Shown here: positions 1-5,163 of the stretch, piece by piece
How the letters are laid out: the number at the start of each line of letters is the position of its first letter
Position numbering within the stretch: position 1 is the first letter of the stretch
Origin: Candidatus Aminicenantota bacterium
GTDB taxonomy: Bacteria > Acidobacteriota > Aminicenantia > Aminicenantales > UBA8522
Direction of reading: 5' to 3'
DNA: 5,163 nucleotides
Assembly (NCBI GenBank): GCA_003524335.1
Contig: DQHV01000219.1
Coordinates: 1,490 to 6,652, forward strand
Notes under the pieces: generated by a model
Database searches by the model: none
What the model saw: the letters and a program-made list of their open reading frames with translations, nothing else
What the model was told of the DNA's origin: nothing
Position numbers and translations under genes: made by a program

Positions 1-708
1 ATCGGAGCGGCGGCCGCCTATACCATCGCCTCGGCGGACGATGATCTGGCCGTCCGCATCGCTGCCGAGACGGCGTCGAACGCCACGCGGCGGCTCGGCC
101 ACCAGTTCATGGTCGGTCTCGAGGAGCTCAACTCGGCCAAGGCCGAATCCTTCGCCGAATCCTACAAGTCCGCCCGGGCCTACGTCGAGGCGGCATTGAT
201 AAACGAAAGAGAAACGCTCGACAGCATCCTGGAGCTCACGGCCGACAGGGCGAAGGTCGGCGCCTACATCATCAAGATGAAGAGGACGGTCGAAGCCGTC
301 GCCGCCGCCCATCTTGCCGCCCTGCAGACGCACATGGAGACGGTCGCGACAAAGTTGGGGACGAAACCCGTTGTCCCGGTTTTTTCGGACCTCGAAAAGA
401 AGGCGGCCAAGATGATCCCGCGTCCAACCTCCAAGGTCAAGGCGGAAGGTTACCGGGGATACGCCAAGCTCATCGAGCAGGTCCCCAAGGAAGAGAAGGC
501 CAAGTTTCCTTATGTCGCGCTCGGGCCCGCCGATTTCATGGGCAATACGGCCGACCTCCAATGCCTGATCAACGGGACCCACAGCGTCCTGGAAATCAAG
601 AAGATGCTCGACGCCCAATCCCAGCGCAAGTCAAACCTTCAGCATATCATTAACTACATCCAAGTGCTCAGGCTCGCCGGCCTGGTCGAGATCAAGGAGC
701 TTAAATAG
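1..708 (+). CDS. C-terminal part of a large protein, possibly an M28-family metallopeptidase (5' end outside window)
   Basis: The frame is open from base 1, so the true start lies upstream; the ATG at 109 is internal. The visible 235 residues are mostly alpha-helical and Ala/Glu/Lys-rich. The first 35 or so (IGAAAAYTIASADDDLAVRI) resemble the segment that follows the metal-binding core in M28 aminopeptidase-like proteins. The last 50 or so (from about visible residue 184, containing LINGTHSVLEIKKMLDAQ) look like a small winged-helix or PqqD-like domain of the kind appended to some of these peptidases. No catalytic or zinc-binding residues are in the window, so the family call is a weak inference from resemblance. 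The stop TAG is one base before the likely TTG start of lutA, and the Shine-Dalgarno for lutA lies within the last codons, so this gene is probably co-transcribed with lutABC. A functional link to lactate oxidation is not evident. That it is a real CDS is near certain; the peptidase identity is about 0.4. Confidence 0.6.
   Translation: MGAAAAYTIASADDDLAVRIAAETASNATRRLGHQFMVGLEELNSAKAESFAESYKSARAYVEAALINERETLDSILELTADRAKVGAYIIKMKRTVEAVAAAHLAALQTHMETVATKLGTKPVVPVFSDLEKKAAKMIPRPTSKVKAEGYRGYAKLIEQVPKEEKAKFPYVALGPADFMGNTADLQCLINGTHSVLEIKKMLDAQSQRKSNLQHIINYIQVLRLAGLVEIKELK
694..699 (+). promoter_or_regulatory. Shine-Dalgarno of lutA, deciding its TTG start
   Basis: AAGGAG lies inside the last codons of the upstream gene. 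It ends 10 bases before TTG at 710 but 25 bases before the alternative GTG at 725. The spacing supports the TTG, although family alignments could also fit the GTG, which gives a shorter N-terminus. Confidence 0.55.
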
Positions 709-709
709 G

Positions 710-1474
710 TTGTTCCTCGGCCGAGTGGGGCTTTTTATCCCCTGCTACATCGACCAGGTCTATCCCCGGGTGGGGATGGCGACCGTCCGGCTGCTCGAGA
801 AACTCGGGGTTTCTTTCGAATTCCCCGAAGACCAGACCTGCTGCGGCCAGCCCCAGTTCAATTCCGGCTGCTTCAAGGACGCGGCCAAGCTGGCCGGCAA
901 GATGCTCCGGATTTTCAAGGACTACGACTGGGTCGTTTGTCCATCGGGGAGCTGTACGGGCATGGTCCGGGAGTATTATGAGCTCCTCCTCGAGCGCGAC
1001 AAAGAAAGCGACGACTTCAAGCATCTCGTGTCTCACACCTTCGAGCTCTGCGAATTCCTCATCGACATCTTGAAGGTCGAAACGATCGACGGGTCTTTCC
1101 CCCACAAGGTCGGCCTCCACCAGAGCTGCCACGGCCTGCGCGGCCTCGGTCTCGGCGTCCCGAGCGAGCAGGTTTTGCCGGGGCGGATTGGCAAGGTGAG
1201 GCGGCTCCTCGAGTCGCTGCGCGGGATCGAGATCGTCAACACCGGCCGTTCCGACGAGTGCTGCGGGTTCGGCGGCACTTTTTCGGTCTTTGAGGGTACG
1301 GTCTCGAGCTTCATCGGCCGGGACCGGATCAAGGACTACGAACAAGCCGGCGCCGAGGTCATCGTGAGCTACGATGTGAGCTGCCTGATGCACCTCGACG
1401 GCCTCATCCGGCGGGATAAAAAACCGCTCAAGGTCCTGCACATCGCCGAAGTCCTCGACGGAGCGGCCTCATGA
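710..1474 (+). CDS. lutA: LutA/LldE-type cysteine-rich (CCG domain) subunit of L-lactate oxidation complex
   Basis: The 254-residue protein matches the usual length of LutA/LldE (about 240 residues). It contains two cysteine-rich CCG domains of the heterodisulfide-reductase/GlpC type. The first half has C12 (in FIPCYID), C44-C45-GQP and C82 (in CPSGSC). The second half has C140 (in HQSCHG), C184-C185-GFGGTF and C225 (in DVSCL). Both halves keep the C...CCG...C pattern expected to bind an Fe-S centre. In the characterised Bacillus LutABC and Shewanella LldEFG systems this subunit acts with LutB and LutC to oxidise L-lactate to pyruvate in the cytoplasm, feeding the electron-transport chain. 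The start is taken as TTG 710 because of the AAGGAG at 694-699; GTG 725 is the alternative. The stop overlaps the lutB start as ATGA (1471-1474), implying translational coupling. The broader family includes glycolate oxidase and GlpC subunits, but the following LutB and LutC make LutA the best call. Confidence 0.93.
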   Translation: MFLGRVGLFIPCYIDQVYPRVGMATVRLLEKLGVSFEFPEDQTCCGQPQFNSGCFKDAAKLAGKMLRIFKDYDWVVCPSGSCTGMVREYYELLLERDKESDDFKHLVSHTFELCEFLIDILKVETIDGSFPHKVGLHQSCHGLRGLGLGVPSEQVLPGRIGKVRRLLESLRGIEIVNTGRSDECCGFGGTFSVFEGTVSSFIGRDRIKDYEQAGAEVIVSYDVSCLMHLDGLIRRDKKPLKVLHIAEVLDGAAS

Positions 1475-2883
1475 AGAGCCACGCCCGGCTGGCCGCCGCC
1501 TTCCTGAAACAGGAGAAGAGGGCGCACTGGCACGACCAGGCCCTGTGGTATGTCCGCGAGAAACGGGACCGGATGGCCGCCTCTGTCCCCGACTGGGAAG
1601 CCCTCCGGGAAACCGCCCAGGCGATCAAGCGCCACGCTCTCGCCAACCTGCCCCGCTATCTCGAGGAGTTCGAGCAAAACGCCGCGGCCCGGGGAGCGAT
1701 CGTCCACTATGCCCTGGACCCAGCCGAGCACAACCGCATCGTCCTCGAGGTCCTGAAATCTAAAAACGCCCGGCTCGTCGCCAAGAGCAAATCCATGCTG
1801 AGCGAGGAATGCGGATTGAACGAATTTCTTGAGAGGAACGGTGTCGAGGTCGTCGAGACCGACCTGGCCGAGCGGATCATCCAGCTGGCCGGCGAGCGGC
1901 CGAGCCATATCGTCCTGCCGTCCATCCATATCCGGAAGGAGGAGGTCGGGGAGATATTTCATGAGCACCTGGGAACGGAGAAAGGCGAGAGCGACCCCAC
2001 CCGTCTGACCCGGGCGGCGCGGACGCACCTGCGGGAAAAATTTCTGGCCGCCCAGGCCGGGATCTCGGGCGTCAACTTCGCCGTCGCGGAGACGGGAGCC
2101 GTCGTCATCTGCACCAACGAAGGCAACGCCGACCTCGGGAACTCGCTGCCGGACCTCTATATCGCGGTCATGGGTGTGGAAAAGGTCATCCCGAAGACAA
2201 AGGACCTAGGTGTCTTCCTGCGGCTTCTTTCGCGCTCGGCGACCGGGCAGCCGATCTCGGCCTACACATCGCATCTTCTGGGGCCGCGGCCCGGCCAGGA
2301 GATGCACATCGTCATCGTCGACAACGGCCGGAGCGAAATCCTCCAACGGGAGAGATTCTATAAAGCGGCCTTCTGCATCCGCTGCGGGGCCTGCCTCAAC
2401 ACCTGTCCGGTTTACCGGCGGAGCGGCGGGCACAGCTATAACTACGTCATCCCCGGGCCGATCGGGACGATCCTGGCCATGCACCGCGACCTCAAAAAAT
2501 ACAAAGATATGCCGTACGCCAGCACGCTTTGCGGGTCGTGCACGGCCGTCTGCCCGGTAAAGATCGATATCCACCGCCAGATCGTGCTCTGGCGGAACGA
2601 GGTGGTTGAAGCGGGCCATCTCGGCCGGGCCAAGTCGGCGGCGCTCAAGACGGCCACGCTCGGGATGAAGCGGACGCGGCTATTCCGGTTGGGAGGGTGG
2701 ACAGTGCGCAAGCTCCTGCGGAGCCTGCCGCCGTTTGTTTTCAATAACCGTCTGACGATCTGGGGGAGGTCGCGCGACCTGCCGAAAATGCCCGCCCAAA
2801 GCTTCAGGGCGGAGTACCGGGCGCATTCCAAGAGTAAGACGAACCTGTCAGAGTCAGGCCTGAACAGAGAAGGCCGATCATGA
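1471..2883 (+). CDS. lutB: LutB/LldF-type iron-sulfur LUD-domain protein of L-lactate oxidation complex
   Basis: The 470-residue protein is the normal LutB size with the full domain order. Residues about 60-295 form the LUD domain, with hallmark stretches ETGAVVICTNEGN (207-219) and IAVMGVEKVIP (from 231). A ferredoxin-like region follows: C302-x2-C305-x2-C308-x3-C312-P, then C354-x2-C357-x3-C361-P, the arrangement I recall for LutB, with PGPIG between them. The remainder (about 375-460, positively charged) fits the LutB C-terminal domain. The protein is expected to pass electrons from lactate oxidation through its 4Fe-4S centres, in complex with LutA and LutC. The ATG at 1471 overlaps the lutA stop and is preceded by GGAG (1460-1463) at 7 bases. 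The stop overlaps the lutC start as ATGA (2880-2883). There are no membrane segments, so it is cytosolic or membrane-peripheral. Nothing appears broken. Confidence 0.95.
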   Translation: MKSHARLAAAFLKQEKRAHWHDQALWYVREKRDRMAASVPDWEALRETAQAIKRHALANLPRYLEEFEQNAAARGAIVHYALDPAEHNRIVLEVLKSKNARLVAKSKSMLSEECGLNEFLERNGVEVVETDLAERIIQLAGERPSHIVLPSIHIRKEEVGEIFHEHLGTEKGESDPTRLTRAARTHLREKFLAAQAGISGVNFAVAETGAVVICTNEGNADLGNSLPDLYIAVMGVEKVIPKTKDLGVFLRLLSRSATGQPISAYTSHLLGPRPGQEMHIVIVDNGRSEILQRERFYKAAFCIRCGACLNTCPVYRRSGGHSYNYVIPGPIGTILAMHRDLKKYKDMPYASTLCGSCTAVCPVKIDIHRQIVLWRNEVVEAGHLGRAKSAALKTATLGMKRTRLFRLGGWTVRKLLRSLPPFVFNNRLTIWGRSRDLPKMPAQSFRAEYRAHSKSKTNLSESGLNREGRS

Positions 2884-3476
2884 CGGACACGCGCCGATTA
2901 ATCCTAGACCGCCTCAGGAAGCATGCTATCGCCGGAGACACCTCGTACCCCGCCTATTCGCACCCTCATGCCGGGATCAGTGACCTCCGGCGGTCGTTCC
3001 AGTCGGTCATCGAGTCGGTGGGTGGCGAATGTCGGTATGTCGCGGACCTGGAAGCCGCGCGGAAGGTAATCTCCGGCTCTGAGATATTGACTGCGGCGAA
3101 AACGATCTGTTCACACGTCAAGGAGGTCGCAGAGGGCAACTTCGACGCCGAAGCGAAATCCGATGCCCATCAATGCGCGGACGTCGACCTGACCATCGTT
3201 CGGGGCGCACTCGGAGTCGCCGAGAACGGGGCGGTCTGGGTCAACGCCGACCCGCTCCGCCACAGGGCCCTCCTCTTCCTCTCGGAAAACCTCATCCTGG
3301 TCATCGAAGGCAGGGACATCGTGCCGGATATGGAAAGCGCCTATGCCCGGATCGATTTCACCCGCCTGCGGAGCGGCTACTTCATCTCCGGGCCATCCAA
3401 AACCGCGGACATCGAGCAATGCCTGGTCATTGGCGCCCACGGCGCCAAGTCGGTTCTCGTCCTGGTCGTGGGTTAG
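2880..3476 (+). CDS. lutC: LutC/LldG-type LUD-domain protein of L-lactate oxidation complex
   Basis: The 198-residue protein is a stand-alone LUD domain, slightly shorter than many LutC proteins (about 200-240). The hallmarks are GVAENGAVWVN (112-122), the SENLILVIEGRDIVP stretch (135-149), and GPSKTADIEQ (171-180) followed by LVIGAHGAK, the typical C-terminal signature of LutC/YkgG. It has no Fe-S cysteine motif, as expected for this subunit. It is needed with LutA and LutB for lactate oxidation in characterised systems; its exact biochemical part is not settled. The ATG overlaps the lutB stop (ATGA) and is preceded by AGAAGG at 2868-2873, 6 bases away. It is the last gene of the operon: a 284-base non-coding gap with hairpins follows. 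No dedicated regulator (LutR/LldR) or lactate permease gene is in the window. Confidence 0.92.
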   Translation: MTDTRRLILDRLRKHAIAGDTSYPAYSHPHAGISDLRRSFQSVIESVGGECRYVADLEAARKVISGSEILTAAKTICSHVKEVAEGNFDAEAKSDAHQCADVDLTIVRGALGVAENGAVWVNADPLRHRALLFLSENLILVIEGRDIVPDMESAYARIDFTRLRSGYFISGPSKTADIEQCLVIGAHGAKSVLVLVVG

Positions 3477-3510
3477 CGTCCTCATTAGAAATTCTCCAAG
3501 AGTCCTAGGA

Positions 3511-3553
3511 TCTGGCCGAGCTTGGCCGGAAAGTCTGATAGCCGCCGAGACTT
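3511..3553 (+). other. Two back-to-back hairpins after lutC
   Basis: The first is a 7-bp stem, TCTGGCC (3511-3517) with GGCCGGA (3524-3530), containing one G-T pair and a 6-base loop. It is followed directly by AAGTCT (3531-3536) with AGACTT (3548-3553) around an 11-base loop. They begin 34 bases after the lutC stop, where the operon's transcript would end. No T-run follows, so this is not a classical intrinsic terminator; it could be a 3'-end stabilising structure or a Rho-assisted stop. It overlaps repeat copy 1. Confidence 0.35.
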
Positions 3554-3554
3554 C
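3522..3554 (+). repeat. Dispersed direct repeat, copy 1
   Basis: This 33-base stretch matches 4984-5016 at 27 of 33 positions without gaps and ends in the shared CCGAGACTTC. It begins 45 bases after the lutC stop. It contains the inverted arms AAGTC (3531-3535) and GACTT (3549-3553). A second shared word, TATGATA, follows in both copies (3597 here, 5036 in copy 2) but at different distances, suggesting the element may be longer with an indel. Confidence 0.65.
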
Positions 3555-3703
3555 ACAAAATCCGTCTGCGGCCGGCGGAGGGGAAAACCAAATTCCTATG
3601 ATACGTGTTCAGGTATTGGTATCGTGTTCGCATGTCTAATCTTCCATTATACCCACCCTCCTCCTGAGCCTCGGTTACATATTAGCTGATTCATTGCGCT
3701 CCC

Positions 3704-3732
3704 TTGAATCCAAATAGCGCCTGCGCTACCAT
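3704..3732 (+). promoter_or_regulatory. Candidate sigma-70-like promoter of the beta-propeller gene
   Basis: TTGAAT (3704-3709) and TACCAT (3727-3732) are separated by 17 bases, each matching 4 of 6 consensus positions. An alternative -10 is TAATAA (3732-3737), but its spacing is then too long. The 5' untranslated leader would be about 20 bases. This is pattern matching only; promoter consensus in this lineage is unknown. Confidence 0.35.
3715..3728. promoter_or_regulatory. Perfect 14-base dyad (operator candidate)
   Basis: TAGCGC-CT-GCGCTA is a perfect inverted repeat with 6-base arms and a 2-base centre. It occupies the spacer of the candidate promoter and touches its -10 box, 32 bases before the ATG. 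That position suits a repressor site. A short RNA hairpin is unlikely because the 2-base centre is too small a loop without opening a pair. Confidence 0.4.
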
Positions 3733-3748
3733 AATAAATATCTGACTT

Positions 3749-3754
3749 GGGGAG
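3749..3754 (+). promoter_or_regulatory. Shine-Dalgarno of the beta-propeller gene
   Basis: GGGGAG lies 6 bases before ATG 3761, which fixes this start. The resulting N-terminus has a normal signal peptide. Confidence 0.6.
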
Positions 3755-3760
3755 ATCATC

Positions 3761-4897
3761 ATGCAGAATATTTTTAAGGGATATCACTTCCTGCTTCTGT
3801 TCTTCATCCTTTATGCGGAGACAGGGGCGACCCAGAATTCGCAGAAAATAAGGACCCAAAAGGAAAATGGCGTTACAGTCGTAGAAAATCCGAAAACGCC
3901 GGTGCCTTTAGAGGGAATGCCTTCCCATCCCGTGCTTAAGGAGGATCTGATTATTGGCCGAGCGCGCGCAGACCAGACATTTGTTTTTTCCAGTGTGCAC
4001 TGGCTGGGAGTCGATGATAAAAAAAACATCATTGTTTACGATGGAAAAGAAGTGCGCTTCAAGGTCTTCGATAAAAACGGAATATCCACCCGAAAATTCG
4101 GGAAAAAAGGGCAGGGACCGGGTGAGATCATGAGTCCTATGGGAATTGGGATGGTCGACCATAAACTCATCACCGTTAATGACAGCGGCAACAACCGATT
4201 TGCCTACTATTCCATGACCGGCGAATGCATGAAGGAGACCAACCGAGGAAAGCACCGACTCTTCCAGGGGCTAGCCGATCAGGACGGGAATATATATGGA
4301 ATTACTCTAAAGTTCGGGAACACGGTTACCCAGGAGCTTATTAAATACGATTCGCATTTCATGCCTCTGAAGACAATCGCTTCGATCGTTCTGCCCAAGG
4401 AGCCTCCGCCTGCCGAGTTGATGGAAAAGACACTTTTTTCAGTAAAGGATGATGGATCTTTTTTGCGGGCGAGCACCTATACCTACGAACTCTATCTTCA
4501 CAACAGAAACGGCGATCCGGTGCGAAAGATTAGAAAAGATCATGACCGTACCAAGATCACCGAAGAGAACTTGAAAAAAATAGCACCGAGGTTCTATCCT
4601 GACCGACCTATACCTTCGTCGTTTCGCATTCCCGGCCACTGGCCGGAGCATTATCCGGTCTTTACTGATCTTCTCCGTGATGACACGGGACGGATTTATG
4701 TCCGCCTCTTCCCTTCCCATGACGGGGACCCGGCTCTTTATGACGTGTTTGATCCCGAGGGCCGGTATTTCGCCGTTCTTTCGCACCCCCGGAAAGAGAA
4801 AATCGTTCTCATTGAAAATAACGAAGTCTATTGCCTGGTTGAATCAGACGAAGAGGGGAGTCCCCTGGTCAAACGCTATCTCCTTGACTGGAAATGA
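3761..4897 (+). CDS. Secreted 6-bladed beta-propeller (NHL-like) protein
   Basis: The protein has 378 residues. It opens with a signal peptide: K6, a hydrophobic core at about residues 10-18 and a likely signal peptidase I site after A23 (TGA|TQ). There is no lipobox cysteine, so it is probably periplasmic or exported rather than a lipoprotein. The mature part shows blade-like repeats of the pattern 'V-D-x-x-[KN]-x-I-x-V-x-[DN]' then 'x-V-[FY]-D-x-x-G', as in LGVDDKKNIIVYD...FKVFDKNGI at about 87-110. This is followed by FGKKGQGPGE (113-122), a signature of this family. The tail (YDVFDPEGRYF ... VESDEEGS, VKRYLLDWK) completes the last strands. Such proteins form large paralogous families in Aminicenantes-like and Bacteroidetes genomes and their molecular function is generally unknown; a binding or scaffold role is a guess. 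It has its own promoter and ribosome binding site candidates and is probably monocistronic. Its GC content is visibly lower than that of the lut genes. Confidence 0.85.
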   Translation: MQNIFKGYHFLLLFFILYAETGATQNSQKIRTQKENGVTVVENPKTPVPLEGMPSHPVLKEDLIIGRARADQTFVFSSVHWLGVDDKKNIIVYDGKEVRFKVFDKNGISTRKFGKKGQGPGEIMSPMGIGMVDHKLITVNDSGNNRFAYYSMTGECMKETNRGKHRLFQGLADQDGNIYGITLKFGNTVTQELIKYDSHFMPLKTIASIVLPKEPPPAELMEKTLFSVKDDGSFLRASTYTYELYLHNRNGDPVRKIRKDHDRTKITEENLKKIAPRFYPDRPIPSSFRIPGHWPEHYPVFTDLLRDDTGRIYVRLFPSHDGDPALYDVFDPEGRYFAVLSHPRKEKIVLIENNEVYCLVESDEEGSPLVKRYLLDWK

Positions 4898-4983
4898 GTT
4901 GAAAATCCTCTCCTATCTGTGGGTTCGCAAGGAAGATTATTGAGCGTGTTCGTGGCCGACAAGCCTGACCCACCGCCAATTGT

Positions 4984-5016
4984 TTGTCCGGAAGTCCTGA
5001 TGGCCCCCGAGACTTC
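4984..5016 (+). repeat. Dispersed direct repeat, copy 2
   Basis: It matches 3522-3554 at 27 of 33 positions in the same orientation, starting 86 bases after the beta-propeller stop. It has inverted arms GAAGTC (4991-4996) and GACTTC (5011-5016). The AAGTC/GACTT pairing is kept in both copies even though the left arm has shifted by one base. Confidence 0.65.
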
Positions 5017-5030
5017 GGCCGAATATTTTT
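5002..5030 (+). terminator. Possible intrinsic terminator of the beta-propeller gene
   Basis: CCGA (5007-5010) pairs with TCGG (5015-5018) around a 4-base loop, and GG (5002-5003) can pair with CC (5019-5020) across a 3-base bulge. The T-rich TATTTTT (5024-5030) follows. The stem is short and competes with the GAAGTC/GACTTC pairing of the repeat, so this is tentative. The distance from the stop codon (about 105 bases) is somewhat long. Confidence 0.3.
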
Positions 5031-5073
5031 CCTTCTATGATAGCTTTTTTTGGCCAGGCCTGAGATCGCCTGA

Positions 5074-5163
5074 TTACTTGAGGATATTCAAACAGACCGT
5101 GATGAGCAGAGCATTGGTGAAATCGATAAAAAAGGCGCCGACCATCGGCACGACCAGAAAAGC
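5074..5163 (-). CDS. C-terminus of a membrane transporter, probably GltS-type sodium:glutamate symporter (5' part outside window)
   Basis: Read on the minus strand from 5163, the frame is open for 29 codons and ends in TAA (5076-5074). The peptide contains AFLVVPMVGAFFIDFTNALL and ends ITVCLNILK. It is strongly hydrophobic with a central Asp, Asn and Thr, as in a terminal transmembrane helix. The VPMVGAFFIDFTNA stretch closely resembles the C-terminal end of sodium/glutamate symporters (GltS/ESS family), which import glutamate with Na+ across the inner membrane. This is recognised from memory of the family on a short fragment, so the coding call is firmer than the name. It is convergent with the beta-propeller gene and therefore not in its operon. 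Confidence 0.6.
   Translation of the reverse strand, partial: AFLVVPMVGAFFIDFTNALLITVCLNILK

Larger units (their letters stand above)
3477..3760. other. Intergenic region between lutC and the beta-propeller gene
   Basis: These 284 bases hold no supportable gene. They contain the hairpins and repeat copy 1 (3511-3554) and a GC-rich patch around 3566-3582. The heptamer CGTGTTC occurs twice at 19-base spacing (3604-3610 and 3623-3629), with GATAC/GTATC inverted arms around it (3600-3604 and 3619-3623). The candidate promoter, dyad and ribosome binding site of the next gene follow (3704-3754). Composition falls from GC-rich to AT-rich from left to right. Confidence 0.7.
4898..5073. other. Convergent intergenic region
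   Basis: These 176 bases lie between the stop of the beta-propeller gene (plus strand) and the stop of the transporter gene (minus strand). They contain repeat copy 2, a possible terminator, a 7-base T-run (5045-5051), and GCCTGA repeated at 10-base spacing (5058-5063 and 5068-5073). CGTGTTCG at 4945-4952 is another occurrence of the heptamer seen upstream of the propeller gene. No gene is supportable here. Confidence 0.6.

Noticed and set aside
701..1441. Long minus-strand open frame (246 codons) opposite lutA
   Set aside because: It is antisense to a clear LutA with all CCG motifs; its low-complexity Asp/Glu/Ala/Leu/Val-rich translation is typical of the complement of GC-rich codons, with no recognisable motif.
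1369..2028. Minus-strand open frame (219 codons) opposite lutA/lutB
   Set aside because: It is a shadow of GC-rich coding sequence; lutB on the plus strand is unambiguous over the same bases.
2206..2619. Minus-strand open frame opposite the Fe-S region of lutB
   Set aside because: It covers the conserved cysteine motifs of LutB and has no independent family resemblance.
3343..3639. Plus-strand 98-codon frame running from lutC into the intergenic region
   Set aside because: Its first part overlaps the conserved LutC signature in another frame, and the intergenic part has no ribosome binding site or recognisable protein character.
3647..3859. Minus-strand 70-codon frame over the propeller gene's promoter and signal peptide
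   Set aside because: It overlaps the well-supported start of the propeller gene and has no recognisable features.
3522..5016. The repeat pair as ends of a transposon or attachment sites
   Set aside because: There is no transposase or integrase between them, the enclosed gene is an ordinary secreted propeller, and the copies are direct and only about 82% identical, with no target-site duplication seen.
5045..5051. Seven-T run as an intrinsic terminator
   Set aside because: No credible stem directly precedes it on the plus strand; the 5002-5030 structure is the better, though still weak, candidate.

Overview
The window looks like part of a chromosome from an uncultured or poorly characterised bacterium. 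The best guess is the Acidobacteriota/Candidatus Aminicenantes area. This rests on remembered family resemblance of the secreted beta-propeller protein at 3761-4897 (an FGKKGQGPGE motif and a YDVFDPEGRY...VKRYLLDWK-type tail) and on the mixed GC content. It is an inference and was not tested by any search.

Left part (1-3476, plus strand, GC-rich): the 3' end of a large gene, possibly an M28-type metallopeptidase with a helical and winged-helix-like tail, is followed after one base by a three-gene cluster. That cluster encodes the LutABC/LldEFG-type L-lactate oxidation complex: LutA (cysteine-rich CCG-domain protein), LutB (LUD domain plus ferredoxin-like 4Fe-4S centres) and LutC (stand-alone LUD domain). 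The lut genes overlap by ATGA at both internal junctions, so they are almost certainly one translationally coupled operon. The product would oxidise L-lactate (or a similar 2-hydroxy acid) to pyruvate and pass electrons through Fe-S centres to the respiratory chain. lutA appears to use a TTG start whose Shine-Dalgarno sequence lies inside the upstream gene.

Middle (3477-3760): a 284-base intergenic stretch holding two back-to-back hairpins, copy 1 of a dispersed repeat, a heptamer repeated at 19-base spacing, and a candidate promoter with a perfect 14-base dyad in front of the next gene.

Right part (3761-4897): a visibly lower-GC gene for a secreted 6-bladed beta-propeller (NHL-like) protein. 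It is followed by a 176-base convergent intergenic region (4898-5073) with copy 2 of the repeat and a possible terminator. On the minus strand, 5074-5163 is the last 29 codons of a membrane transporter, most likely the C-terminus of a GltS-type sodium:glutamate symporter.

No RNA genes, CRISPR arrays, transposases or phage genes were seen. The lut operon is ordinary. The least explained items are the pair of direct repeats bracketing the beta-propeller gene, which keep a hairpin despite sequence change, and the dyad in that gene's promoter region.
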